Made by a program: the position numbers and the translations under genes
In this document: positions 53,989 to 63,007 of the stretch, piece by piece
Numbering within the stretch: position 1 is the stretch's first letter
Layout of the letters: the number at the start of each line of letters is the position of its first letter
Origin: Bythopirellula goksoeyrii
GTDB taxonomy: Bacteria > Planctomycetota > Planctomycetia > Pirellulales > Lacipirellulaceae
Assembly (NCBI RefSeq): GCF_008065115.1
Contig: NZ_CP042913.1
Coordinates: forward strand, 2,578,338 to 2,642,337
DNA: 64,000 nt
Direction of reading: 5' to 3'
The notes under the pieces: model-generated
The model's input: only the letters and a program-made list of their open reading frames with translations
Database searches by the model: none
What the model was told of the DNA's origin: nothing

Positions 53989-55239
53989 GTGGCCCCGTTT
54001 CTGTCCCAGTATATATGGACTTGGCTGGCGTACACAATCGCCGGGCTCGTGCATGTCGCGCTGATACTAAACCTCGTGGCGGTTGGTGCGCTCGTTTTTA
54101 TCTGGTTGGAGCGTAAAATCTCCGGCCGCATCCAAGATCGGCTTGGTCCGACCCGCGTTGGTGGTAAGTTTGGCTGGTTGCAGACACTGGCCGACGGCAT
54201 TAAGCTGCTGAGCAAGGAAGATCTGGCACCTGGGGGGGCAGATCACTTTCTGTTCAAGATCGCGCCTTATGTGAGCTTTTGTGCGTCGATCGCGGCATTT
54301 ATCGCCATTCCCTTTGCCGGGGGCGAGTATCCCTGGATCGCTCAGCATTTGAATGTCGGCGTGTTCTTCGTGCTGGCCGTCATGGGGTTGGAAGTTTTTG
54401 GTGTGATTCTCGCAGGATATTCGTCCGCTTCTAAATGGTCGCTCTTCGGGGCGATGCGCGAAGCAGCCCAGGTGGTTAGCTTTGAAGTCCCGCTGGGTAT
54501 GTGCGTGGTGGTGCCGGTGTTGATCGCAGGATCGCTGGATTTAGTTGTCATTGGAGACAGTCAGGCCGGTTGGTTTACTAACTGGATCGTCTTCCACGAC
54601 CCTTTCACCTTTATTATCTTCTGGGTCTACTGCACCTGTGCCACAGCGAGCGTCAATCGGGCTCCCTTCGATTTGGCCGAGGCGGAAAGTGAATTGGTAG
54701 CAGGTTTTCATACGGAATACTCCGGACTCCGCTGGAGCTTTTTCTTCATGGCCGAATACGGCTCAATGTTCGCGGTGGGTCTCTTGGCTTCGATCCTGTT
54801 TCTGGGAGGTTGGCATGGTCCGATTCCAGTAACCGATTTCCTTGGAATCGTCTCCGAGAATGGTCCTTTCGTTGGCTACCTTGGCCAACTTATTGGCGCC
54901 GTGAATGTCATCGGCAAGGGTGTTATTGCCGTATGCGTGATGATGTGGATTCGCTGGACCCTGCCCCGTTTGCGAATTGATCAGGTGATGGCCACCGGCT
55001 TGAAATACTGTACTCCGATTGCCGCAGCAATGTTCCTGGGAGCCACCCTTTGGCAGCTTCAAATGCCTGGCAAGGCTTTCTTTGGGCTAATAGACCTACC
55101 AGCGTCGGTCTATGCCATCGGTGATGGTGGATCCGCCGATAAGAAGCAGCCTGAGGACGCCGTGAAGCCTTCAGAAGAGCAAGATCAGATCGCTCAAGCG
55201 ACTCTAGCTGCCCCTAAACTCACTAGGAAAGGACTCTAG
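53989..55239 (+). CDS. nuoH: NADH-quinone oxidoreductase subunit H
   Basis: The complex I membrane subunit at the junction of the peripheral arm and the quinone chamber. The 416-residue protein shows VFIWLERKISGRIQDRLGPTRVGG, ADGIKLLSKEDL, EVPLGMCVVVPVL, the highly conserved NRAPFDLAEAESELVAGFHTEYSGLRWSFF and IRWTLPRLRIDQ. An unusual charged tail (about 375-416, KKQPEDAVKPSEEQDQ) extends beyond the family. Start is GTG at 53989 after GAGGAAG. First gene of the nuoHJKLMN cluster; nuoJ starts 2 bp later. Confidence 0.95.
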   Translation: MAPFLSQYIWTWLAYTIAGLVHVALILNLVAVGALVFIWLERKISGRIQDRLGPTRVGGKFGWLQTLADGIKLLSKEDLAPGGADHFLFKIAPYVSFCASIAAFIAIPFAGGEYPWIAQHLNVGVFFVLAVMGLEVFGVILAGYSSASKWSLFGAMREAAQVVSFEVPLGMCVVVPVLIAGSLDLVVIGDSQAGWFTNWIVFHDPFTFIIFWVYCTCATASVNRAPFDLAEAESELVAGFHTEYSGLRWSFFFMAEYGSMFAVGLLASILFLGGWHGPIPVTDFLGIVSENGPFVGYLGQLIGAVNVIGKGVIAVCVMMWIRWTLPRLRIDQVMATGLKYCTPIAAAMFLGATLWQLQMPGKAFFGLIDLPASVYAIGDGGSADKKQPEDAVKPSEEQDQIAQATLAAPKLTRKGL

Positions 55240-55241
55240 CG

Positions 55242-55814
55242 ATGGATGCGATCTATTGGCCGTCGTTCTTCTTCTTTCTGTTTAGCGGCTTGGCCTGTGC
55301 GTTTGCGGTTGCCGTGTTGTTGTCGAGCAATATCGTGCGGATGGCCTTTTATCTGGTGTTATCTCTCGGTGCGACTGCGGGACTGATGTTCCTGGCCGGT
55401 GCCGAGTTTGTTGGTGCGATGCAATTGTTGATTTATGTCGGAGGCACGCTCGTGCTGTTGATCTTCGGCGTGATGCTAACTTCACAAGAGCGGTTTGTCG
55501 TAATGAAAACTTGGGCCGGCGATTGGGTGAAGGCTTTTCTCGCCGGTGGGGCACTTTTGTTTATTTTGACCTACGCTGCGTTTAGTATCCCTGAATGGCG
55601 CGGTATCGAACGTGCCGAAGCCGACGCCATTGTTGCTCAGCCCTCGGTGACACCCATCGCCATGGGGCTCTTGGGGGCTCGCACCGATGATCCGAGTCGT
55701 TCTGGATACCTCTTGCCCTTTGAAATCGTCTCGGTTCACTTGCTAGTCGTATTGATCGGAGCAGCTTACTTGGCTCGCGCGAAACGGTCCCGTAGCAACA
55801 TTGAAAAGATTTGA
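55242..55814 (+). CDS. nuoJ: NADH-quinone oxidoreductase subunit J
   Basis: A 190-residue complex I subunit with five membrane helices. NIVRMAFYLVLSLGATAGLMFLAGAEFVGAMQLLIYVGGTLVLLIFGVMLTS is the recognised pi-bulge helix region. ATG at 55242 directly follows the nuoH stop; nuoK overlaps or abuts its end. Confidence 0.93.
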   Translation: MDAIYWPSFFFFLFSGLACAFAVAVLLSSNIVRMAFYLVLSLGATAGLMFLAGAEFVGAMQLLIYVGGTLVLLIFGVMLTSQERFVVMKTWAGDWVKAFLAGGALLFILTYAAFSIPEWRGIERAEADAIVAQPSVTPIAMGLLGARTDDPSRSGYLLPFEIVSVHLLVVLIGAAYLARAKRSRSNIEKI

Positions 55815-55822
55815 CCAAGAAG

Positions 55823-56182
55823 ATGTTTAATCTACCACTTGCCAATATGCTGACCGAACCCGTGGGGGTCGCCCACTATGTGACCGTAGGGGCCATTCTG
55901 TTTATTTGTGGTGCCCTCTGCATGGCCACCAAGCGCAATGCCCTTGGTGTGCTGATGGGAGTTGAACTGGTACTCAACGGGGCCAACCTGAATTTTGTCG
56001 CCTTTGGCAGTCAGTATCTTCGCAATGATGCCAATTCACTTGGGCTTGATGGGCAACTGATGGCCCTGTTCGTGATTGTGCTGGCCGCCGCCGAGGCAGC
56101 GGTAGCTTTGGCAATCGCCTTGAATTTTTACAACAACCATGACTCGATCGACGTGGATCGCGCCGATCAGCTCCGCGGATAA
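55823..56182 (+). CDS. nuoK: NADH-quinone oxidoreductase subunit K
   Basis: A 119-residue, three-helix complex I subunit in the proton path. GVLMGVELVLNGANLNFVAF carries the essential Glu, with LMALFVIVLAAAEAAVALAIALNFY following. The ATG at 55823 is used; a TTG at 55811 overlapping the nuoJ stop, or the ATG at 55847, are alternatives. Confidence 0.93.
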   Translation: MFNLPLANMLTEPVGVAHYVTVGAILFICGALCMATKRNALGVLMGVELVLNGANLNFVAFGSQYLRNDANSLGLDGQLMALFVIVLAAAEAAVALAIALNFYNNHDSIDVDRADQLRG

Positions 56183-56196
56183 GTAAACCTCTGAGT

Positions 56197-58620
56197 ATGG
56201 ATCCTACTACCACATTACCGGTTCTCTTGATGGCCGCCTGGCTTGTGCCGCTGGCGTCCTTCGTGTTGATCGTATTGTTCGGCAAATACATGGGCCCCCG
56301 CGGTATTGGGGCGGGCTATCTCTCCGTGCTGGCGATTGTCACGTCGGCCGTTTTCAGCCTGATCGCGATGTTCGGGGTCTGGTTACCCAACCACGACTTC
56401 CCAACCGCTCACGAACCGGAACATGGCGACGAAGCGGTCGCTTCAGCGACCGTGGAGCACAGCGATGCGAATGAGCACCACGCTGCCGATGAACATGACA
56501 CTGCCCACCACGCCAACAACGACCACCCCGACTATTATGCTGGAGACTGGTATTCACTTGGTGAATTCGGTGATCTGAAGCTCACTATCGGTTACTACAT
56601 CGATTCACTGACCGTAGCCATGTTCTGTATGGTGTCGGTGATTGCTTCCTGCGTGCATATCTATGCCCTGGGCTATATGCATGACGAACTGCACGAGCCG
56701 TATGTCGATCACGAGGTAACCCTCTCGAGCGGTGAGCACTTGCGGCGCAAGGGTCGGTTCTACCGCTTCTTCCAATACCTCTCACTGTTCTGCTTTAGCA
56801 TGTTCGGGATCGTGATCGCGGGCAATGTAGCGATGGTGTTCGTGTTTTGGGAACTGGTCGGCATCTGCTCCTACTTCCTGATTGGCTTCTACATCGAACG
56901 ACACAGCGCTTCGACTGCTGCGAACAAGGCATTCATCGTTAACCGTGTGGGCGACTTTGGCATGCTCATCGGCATGATGGCCCTTTGGGCCAGTGTGGGG
57001 ACCTTCGCCTTCGGCGATATGAAGAACGACGCCGGCGAAGTAGAGCAAGGATTATTCAGCCTGCTTCGCCCCGAGGAAAATGAGTACCACCTCGCGCCAC
57101 CCGCCGGTATGATCGCCGAACAAGAGCGCATGATCGAGGGCGACCCCAACTCAGCCCCAGGCGAGGCCGCATCAGCGGCCGGAGATGAAAAGAGAAACAC
57201 ACAAGGCCAATGGCTTCTGTTCATCGCAGGCGTCGGAATCTTCTGCGGCTGCGTTGGCAAAAGTGCCCAGTTCCCGCTGCATGTCTGGCTCCCCGATGCG
57301 ATGGAAGGCCCGACCCCAGTATCAGCCCTGGTCCACTCGGCCACGATGGTCGCGGCAGGCGTTTACTTGGTGGGTAGATTTTATCCTTGCTTCTCGCCCG
57401 AAGCACTGTTGGTCATCGCTTACATCGGCTGCGTTACTTTGTTTGTAGCTGCAACGATCGCGATCACGGCCACCGACATCAAGCGGGTGCTCGCGTACTC
57501 CACCGTGAGCCAGCTCGGCTACATGATGCTCTCACTGGGCCTGGGGGGATGGGTTGCAGGAATGTTCCACTTGATTACTCACGCCTTCTTCAAAGGCCTG
57601 TTGTTCATGTGCTCCGGCTCGGTGATACACGCCGTACATACGAATGATATGACTTTCATGGGTGGCTTGCGTAAGAAAATGCCGATCACGGCTTACACGA
57701 TGCTCATTGGCTGTTTGGCAATTATCGGGGCCGGGTTTCCCTTGTCGTCTTACGGCTTGAGCGGCTACTACTCCAAGGACGCGATCATTGAGCAGGCCTG
57801 GAGTTTTGCCAGTGTCAATCCGCAACACGCAATTCTGAAGTGGGCCCCTGTTGGCGGCGCATTTATTACTGCGTTCTACATGTTCCGGCTGTGGTATCTG
57901 ACTTTTGCCGGGAAGCCGCGCGATGAACATCGCTACGATCACGCTCATGAATCGCCCCGCGTAATGACCGGGCCGCTCGTTGTGTTGGCCTTCTTCGCAC
58001 TGGGAATTGGCTGGCCCATCTTCCATGTCAACGATTTGCTCGAACAAGGCCGCCCTGTGGGAACGCTTGCCTCCACTCAGGGGGAGTTGCTAACCGGTTT
58101 GACGATTCCCAGTGAGCACGACAGCCATGTCCCCATCATCAAGACACCTGCCGGTATTGCTGCGTTCAGCACGGCGGCGGCTGGTGTACTTTTGGCGAGC
58201 ATCATCTACCTCTGGCGGCTACTGAACCCCGACGAGCTCAAGGAGAGTTTCAAACCTTTGTGGGCTTTCCTGTGGAACAAGTGGTACTTTGACGAACTCT
58301 ATGATTACTTGTTTGTTAAACCCACACTGTTCATCTCAAACTGCGCTTCGTGGTTTGACCGCAACATTATTGATTCGATCCTGCACACTGCCGCAGCGAT
58401 TTGCAAAGCTTGCTCGAAAGTCGTCGACGCCTTATTCGATCAAACGGTCGTCGATGGCACGGTAAACACCTTTGCCAGCGGCACCTGGAATCTGGGGCTC
58501 TGGCTTCGCAAACTGCAAACAGGCAACCTGCGGCAATATGTGATGTTCATCGTCATCGGAACGGTGGCCCTGTTCGTAACGATCAGCATCGTCCAGGCAT
58601 ATTTTATTCCCACTAGTTGA
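56197..58620 (+). CDS. nuoL: NADH-quinone oxidoreductase subunit L
   Basis: The 807-residue antiporter-like subunit at the far end of the membrane arm; its long lateral helix couples proton pumping. VFWELVGICSYFLIGFYI, QFPLHVWLPDAMEGPTPVSALVHSATMVAAGVYL and ITHAFFKGLLFMCSGSVIH are diagnostic. Two lineage-specific insertions stand out: a His/Asp/Glu-rich loop between the second and third helices (about 69-110, 10 or more His), and a Glu/Gly-rich segment (about 278-332). It begins 14 bp after nuoK. Confidence 0.95.
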   Translation: MDPTTTLPVLLMAAWLVPLASFVLIVLFGKYMGPRGIGAGYLSVLAIVTSAVFSLIAMFGVWLPNHDFPTAHEPEHGDEAVASATVEHSDANEHHAADEHDTAHHANNDHPDYYAGDWYSLGEFGDLKLTIGYYIDSLTVAMFCMVSVIASCVHIYALGYMHDELHEPYVDHEVTLSSGEHLRRKGRFYRFFQYLSLFCFSMFGIVIAGNVAMVFVFWELVGICSYFLIGFYIERHSASTAANKAFIVNRVGDFGMLIGMMALWASVGTFAFGDMKNDAGEVEQGLFSLLRPEENEYHLAPPAGMIAEQERMIEGDPNSAPGEAASAAGDEKRNTQGQWLLFIAGVGIFCGCVGKSAQFPLHVWLPDAMEGPTPVSALVHSATMVAAGVYLVGRFYPCFSPEALLVIAYIGCVTLFVAATIAITATDIKRVLAYSTVSQLGYMMLSLGLGGWVAGMFHLITHAFFKGLLFMCSGSVIHAVHTNDMTFMGGLRKKMPITAYTMLIGCLAIIGAGFPLSSYGLSGYYSKDAIIEQAWSFASVNPQHAILKWAPVGGAFITAFYMFRLWYLTFAGKPRDEHRYDHAHESPRVMTGPLVVLAFFALGIGWPIFHVNDLLEQGRPVGTLASTQGELLTGLTIPSEHDSHVPIIKTPAGIAAFSTAAAGVLLASIIYLWRLLNPDELKESFKPLWAFLWNKWYFDELYDYLFVKPTLFISNCASWFDRNIIDSILHTAAAICKACSKVVDALFDQTVVDGTVNTFASGTWNLGLWLRKLQTGNLRQYVMFIVIGTVALFVTISIVQAYFIPTS

Positions 58621-58679
58621 ATTAACCGGGGTCGGGGACGACCCGGCTCACCACTAACCATTAACCACTGACCACTATT

Positions 58680-60494
58680 ATGACCCTCAGCGACCCGAAG
58701 GTTTATCTGAGCCTCTTGGTTTTCTTACCCGCCGTGGCGGCTTTGGTGTTGGCCATCCTGCCACGCTTGGCGGACGAATCGTACAAGCTAATCAGCCTGG
58801 CGGTGACCATTTTTGTGTTCATCCTGACGCTCGGATTTTTCCGTTCCGGGGCTCCCATCGATTTCGAGAAGGGGGTCGCCGAGATGCAGAATTTGTTCAA
58901 TGTCGACTGGATTCCTTCTTTCGGCATTCAGTACTTCATGGCGATGGACGGCATCAGCTTCCCGCTGGTCGTACTCACGGCGTTCTTGTCGATTCTAGCT
59001 ATGGGTGCTAGTTGGCCAATTACAAAGCATGTCAAAGGATATTGCATCCTGTTTCTCCTTTTGGAAACGGGCATGTTGGGCGTGTTCATGGCCCTCGATT
59101 TCTTCCTGTTCTATGTGTTCTGGGAGGTGATGCTGCTGCCGATGTACTTCCTCATCGGCGTATGGGGCGGTCCTCGGCGCGAATATGCGGCGATCAAGTT
59201 TTTCCTTTACACCTTGGTTGGCAGCGTGTTGATGCTAATCGCAATTCTGATGCTGTACTTCAATAGCGATCTGACGACTCTCGACGCTCAACAACTCGCT
59301 GATGCTGGGATTGTATCTGTCGAAAGTGGAGGAGATGTTGCACAGGCATTCTCCAAGTGGAAGTCGAGCGACGCTCCCCTGGCACAAAAATACACCGAGT
59401 ACATCAAAGAAGCAGATCCCACTCAGCGTAAGCAGTTGCATACATTCAATATCTTGGCTCTCCAACAGATGGGCCAACACACGGATCTGTTCGACGGTGA
59501 AGCACTCTGGGGTAAGAGCACCCAATGGTGGGCCTTCTTGCTCTTGTTCATCGGCTTTGTGATCAAGGTCCCCAGTGTGCCACTGCACACTTGGTTGCCC
59601 GACGCGCACGTCGAAGCCCCCACGCCGATCTCCATGATCCTGGCCGGCATCCTGTTGAAAATGGGTGGCTACGGTATTATCCGAATCTGTTATCCCATCT
59701 GTCCCGATGCGGGCTACGAGATGGCTTACTTCGTCTGTTTTGTCGGCGTGCTGAGTATGGTTTACGGTGCCTTTGCCGCCCTCGCTCAAAAAGACTTTAA
59801 GCGGATGGTCGCTTACAGTTCCGTAAGTCACATGGGCTACGTCGTGCTGGGGCTCGGCGTATGGAGTGCCGTCGCGGATACGGGCTACAATCCGGACTAC
59901 TGGAAGATGGGTGCCAATGGTGCCATGTTCCAGATGATTGCCCACGGCATTAGCTCGGCCGGGATGTTCTTTATGGTCGGTGTCATCTACGACCGCGTGC
60001 ATCATCGCGATCTCGATAAGTTTGGCGGGCTGTTTGCTAAGATGCCCGTGTATAGTGGGTTGGCCGTTGGCATTTTCTTCGCTGGTTTGGGGCTACCCGG
60101 ATTGTGTGGCTTTATCGGCGAAGTATTCGTCGTCTTGTCGGTTTGGAAATACAGTTATGCCCTGGCGATTATCTCTGCCGCGGTGGTGATCCTGACCGCC
60201 GGGTACATCCTGTGGGCCATTCAAAGGGTCTACCTGGGTGCAGAGTATAAAGGCCCCCATGGCGAAGCCCTCACCCCGATTACGATGCGGGAACTTTCGA
60301 TCGCCGTACCACTGTTGGTTCTGGCCATCGTTTTTGGAGTCTATCCGACAGCACTTTTGAACTACATGCAGCCCTCAGTAGACATGCAAATAGATCGTTT
60401 GGCAGCCTGGACCGAGGAGCACGACAATCGAGCCACTGCCTCCAAGCCACTTGGCGCGGAAGATGGCCAGGTCGCCGACGCTCGCATACGTTAA
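58680..60494 (+). CDS. nuoM: NADH-quinone oxidoreductase subunit M
   Basis: A 604-residue antiporter-like subunit. FYVFWEVMLLPMYFLIGVWGG, PLHTWLPDAHVEAPTPISMILAGILLKMGGYG and KRMVAYSSVSHMGYVVLGLGVWS are diagnostic. A loop of about 75 residues (about 200-275, LDAQQLADAGIVSV...) is inserted relative to the E. coli protein, and a charged tail (about 570-604) follows the last helix. Preceded by 59 bp of AT-rich spacer with repeated CCACTAACC units. Confidence 0.95.
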   Translation: MTLSDPKVYLSLLVFLPAVAALVLAILPRLADESYKLISLAVTIFVFILTLGFFRSGAPIDFEKGVAEMQNLFNVDWIPSFGIQYFMAMDGISFPLVVLTAFLSILAMGASWPITKHVKGYCILFLLLETGMLGVFMALDFFLFYVFWEVMLLPMYFLIGVWGGPRREYAAIKFFLYTLVGSVLMLIAILMLYFNSDLTTLDAQQLADAGIVSVESGGDVAQAFSKWKSSDAPLAQKYTEYIKEADPTQRKQLHTFNILALQQMGQHTDLFDGEALWGKSTQWWAFLLLFIGFVIKVPSVPLHTWLPDAHVEAPTPISMILAGILLKMGGYGIIRICYPICPDAGYEMAYFVCFVGVLSMVYGAFAALAQKDFKRMVAYSSVSHMGYVVLGLGVWSAVADTGYNPDYWKMGANGAMFQMIAHGISSAGMFFMVGVIYDRVHHRDLDKFGGLFAKMPVYSGLAVGIFFAGLGLPGLCGFIGEVFVVLSVWKYSYALAIISAAVVILTAGYILWAIQRVYLGAEYKGPHGEALTPITMRELSIAVPLLVLAIVFGVYPTALLNYMQPSVDMQIDRLAAWTEEHDNRATASKPLGAEDGQVADARIR

Positions 60495-60549
60495 TTGAAA
60501 TCGCAACGAAATAACCCCATTCAACTTTTTCGAATAGTAGCCAGAAACT

Positions 60550-62283
60550 GTGCAACCTGTGACCCTCCAACACGTCGTTGATTCGCTAGTCGGCAATACG
60601 CTCGAAGGAAGCCTGCCGTTTTTTCGGCCTGAGCTGGCCCTCTGTGTGACGATTGTCCTCTTGCTGTTTGTGCGTATTTTTAAAGGTGGGGAATACATTC
60701 CCTCCTTCTTTATCGCGCTACTGGGGTCGATCACCGCGCTTATTTTGGCGTTTCCTGTCGAGGGGATTGAGTCCTGGACGACCATGCCTCGGCAAGAAAT
60801 CTTCACCGGCATGTTGGTTTACGACTCGCTCACGGCTTTTGTCCGCATTTTCTTGCTATCGTTTGTCGTGCTGTTCGTCATTCTTTCGCGGCTGACAGGG
60901 ATTGCCGACTCCAAAGATGGTCAGGATTATTACGTCCTGGTATTGGGTGCCACGCTTGGCATGTGCATTATGGCCTCGGCCAACCACATGATGATGCTGT
61001 TCATGGGAGTGGAAATGGCGAGTGTGCCGTCCTTTGTGCTTGCGGGGATCGTAAAGGGTCGCCAACGCAGCAGTGAGGCCGCTCTCAAATACGTCATCTA
61101 TGGAGCCGGTACGGCGGGGGTAATGCTCTACGGCATTAGTTTGCTCTGCGGCGTACTGGGCTCAGCACATTTGCCGACCATGGCGGCTAGTTTGACGGAT
61201 CTTGATATCCCCAACCTACTAACCAGCGCCGAAGGTCGGTTGACCGTAATGGTGCTGGTACTGGGGGGATTAATGTTAGGAGTGGGGCTTGCATTTAAGC
61301 TCTCTGCATTCCCTTTTCATTTTTGGTGTCCCGATGTGTTTGAAGGTGCTTCGGCTGAAGTGGATGCTTTCTTGTCGGTAGCATCCAAGGCCGCCGCGTT
61401 AGTGCTGCTTCTGCGGGTAGGTGCCGGTTTGGGACTGACTACGGCAGAGATGCCCGTGGCCGACGGCGTAGATCGTCCCGCAGTGATCGCCGTGGCAACA
61501 GGTTCGAATGCCACTCCAACACATAACGCCGTGCTTGCCACCCAAGTTGCCGAGTCTAGCGATGCCACGCCGGTCGGAGGTGGCCCACTCTCTCCCGTGC
61601 GAAGGTTCTTCGTTGTGCTAGTCTCGATCATTGCCATCGTCACCTGCACTTTTGGCAATTTGGCTGCCTACGGTCAGACGAATATAAAGCGGATGTTGGC
61701 CTATTCCACGATCGCCCACGCGGGATTCATGATGATGGCCGTTGCAGCCGCGATTGCACTGGCGGGGCGCGACGTCGTCGAAGCCCGCACTGCGGTCTCG
61801 GCGTTGCTGTTGTACATCGCCTTGTATTTATTCATGAACCTCTCGGCATTTGCCATCATCGCGTTCTTGCGAAATGAGATGCTCAGCGAAGACATAGCCG
61901 ACTACGCTGGCTTAATTCGCACTTCGCCATTAACGGCCGTGATGATGACCGCCGTCCTGGTAAGCTTAATCGGCCTGCCACCGCTTGCCGGCTTCTGGCC
62001 CAAACTACGAGTGTTACAATCGCTCTATATGGCCGGGGGTCCGTTGATGACCTTCGTTCTGGTTGCCGCTGCCCTCAACACTGCTATCGCGCTGGTGTAT
62101 TATCTTCGCGTGGCTAAAACAATGTGTATTGATCCGGAGCCTGACACCCGTGGAGCGGTCTCACTCGGATTTCTCCCTGCAGCATACATCTTTGTAATTT
62201 CTGTGCCGGTGTTGATCTTTGGTATCCTTCCCGGTCCCCTGGCCGACTGGACCGATCTGGCCGTTTCCCAACTTTTTAGCTAA
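60550..62283 (+). CDS. nuoN: NADH-quinone oxidoreductase subunit N
   Basis: A 577-residue antiporter-like subunit. MLFMGVEMASVPSFVLAGIVKG, AFPFHFWCPDVFEGASAEVDAFLSVASKAAALVLLLR and KRMLAYSTIAHAGFMMMAVA identify it. A 50-residue insertion (about 300-353, rich in Ala, Thr and Pro) lies between helices. Start is GTG at 60550. Last nuo gene; the following small gene is 26 bp away. Confidence 0.94.
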   Translation: MQPVTLQHVVDSLVGNTLEGSLPFFRPELALCVTIVLLLFVRIFKGGEYIPSFFIALLGSITALILAFPVEGIESWTTMPRQEIFTGMLVYDSLTAFVRIFLLSFVVLFVILSRLTGIADSKDGQDYYVLVLGATLGMCIMASANHMMMLFMGVEMASVPSFVLAGIVKGRQRSSEAALKYVIYGAGTAGVMLYGISLLCGVLGSAHLPTMAASLTDLDIPNLLTSAEGRLTVMVLVLGGLMLGVGLAFKLSAFPFHFWCPDVFEGASAEVDAFLSVASKAAALVLLLRVGAGLGLTTAEMPVADGVDRPAVIAVATGSNATPTHNAVLATQVAESSDATPVGGGPLSPVRRFFVVLVSIIAIVTCTFGNLAAYGQTNIKRMLAYSTIAHAGFMMMAVAAAIALAGRDVVEARTAVSALLLYIALYLFMNLSAFAIIAFLRNEMLSEDIADYAGLIRTSPLTAVMMTAVLVSLIGLPPLAGFWPKLRVLQSLYMAGGPLMTFVLVAAALNTAIALVYYLRVAKTMCIDPEPDTRGAVSLGFLPAAYIFVISVPVLIFGILPGPLADWTDLAVSQLFS

Positions 62284-62309
62284 TTGGTTCTCCCTCGGTA
62301 CTCAAACAC

Positions 62310-62747
62310 ATGTCGCAGCTTTCCCTCTATCATCTGCTTAACCAATTGCTGGGCGTCGTGGGAAAATCATTTCCGCAATACATTCGCTACTCGCGACCGT
62401 ATTTGCCCCCTGGGAGTGAAGCAATTAGCGAAACCATCGAGGCAATCGTCCACGATCAGGATGTCCTTGCCGAGCGAATTGGACAATTGTTGATTGATGC
62501 CGAAGCTCCTCTACGTTCAGGTGAATTTCCGATGGAATATACCGACACGCACGACTTGAGTATCGACTATCAACTCAAGGCGGCGATCGGTTATCAAGAG
62601 CAAGATATCGATTCGATTCGCGGTCTCATCGAGCAGTTGCAATCGTACCCTGAAGCAAAAGCTCTTGCGGAGGAAGCCCTCGGCATGGCGAAGGGGCATC
62701 TAGAGTCGCTGCAGGAAGTGGTGCCGGCGGGTAGTTCGGCTACTTGA
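62310..62747 (+). CDS. Conserved small protein after nuoN, function unknown
   Basis: A 145-residue helical protein. Opening LYHLLNQLLGVVGKSFPQYIRYSRPYLPPGSE and repeated acidic/Gln-rich helices suggest a helical bundle of ferritin-like type, which is inferred only. No membrane segment or catalytic motif. The 26-bp spacing to nuoN suggests co-transcription. Confidence 0.65.
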   Translation: MSQLSLYHLLNQLLGVVGKSFPQYIRYSRPYLPPGSEAISETIEAIVHDQDVLAERIGQLLIDAEAPLRSGEFPMEYTDTHDLSIDYQLKAAIGYQEQDIDSIRGLIEQLQSYPEAKALAEEALGMAKGHLESLQEVVPAGSSAT

Positions 62748-63007
62748 TATTCGCTTCTTGAAACACGTGAGATTCTTAGGCGCTGCCGACACTCGCGGGT
62801 GATTCCAAATCCAGACTGCGAGGATTGCGGGTTTTTATGGGGTAGTTCAACTTGCCTACATGAAACTTACCTCGGGTTTCGTTCGGCGCTGTCTTTCGCG
62901 GATCTCTGAAACATTTTTACAAACCTTCGAATGGACTCGCCAATTTCAGACGTGGTAGATAGAATAGAGTATCTCTTCACACCCGTCAGACTTTCGGGAT
63001 CTTTTCG

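Noticed and set aside
57532-58047. 171-residue antisense frame in nuoL
   Set aside because: It lies opposite conserved NuoL helices and has no independent coding support.
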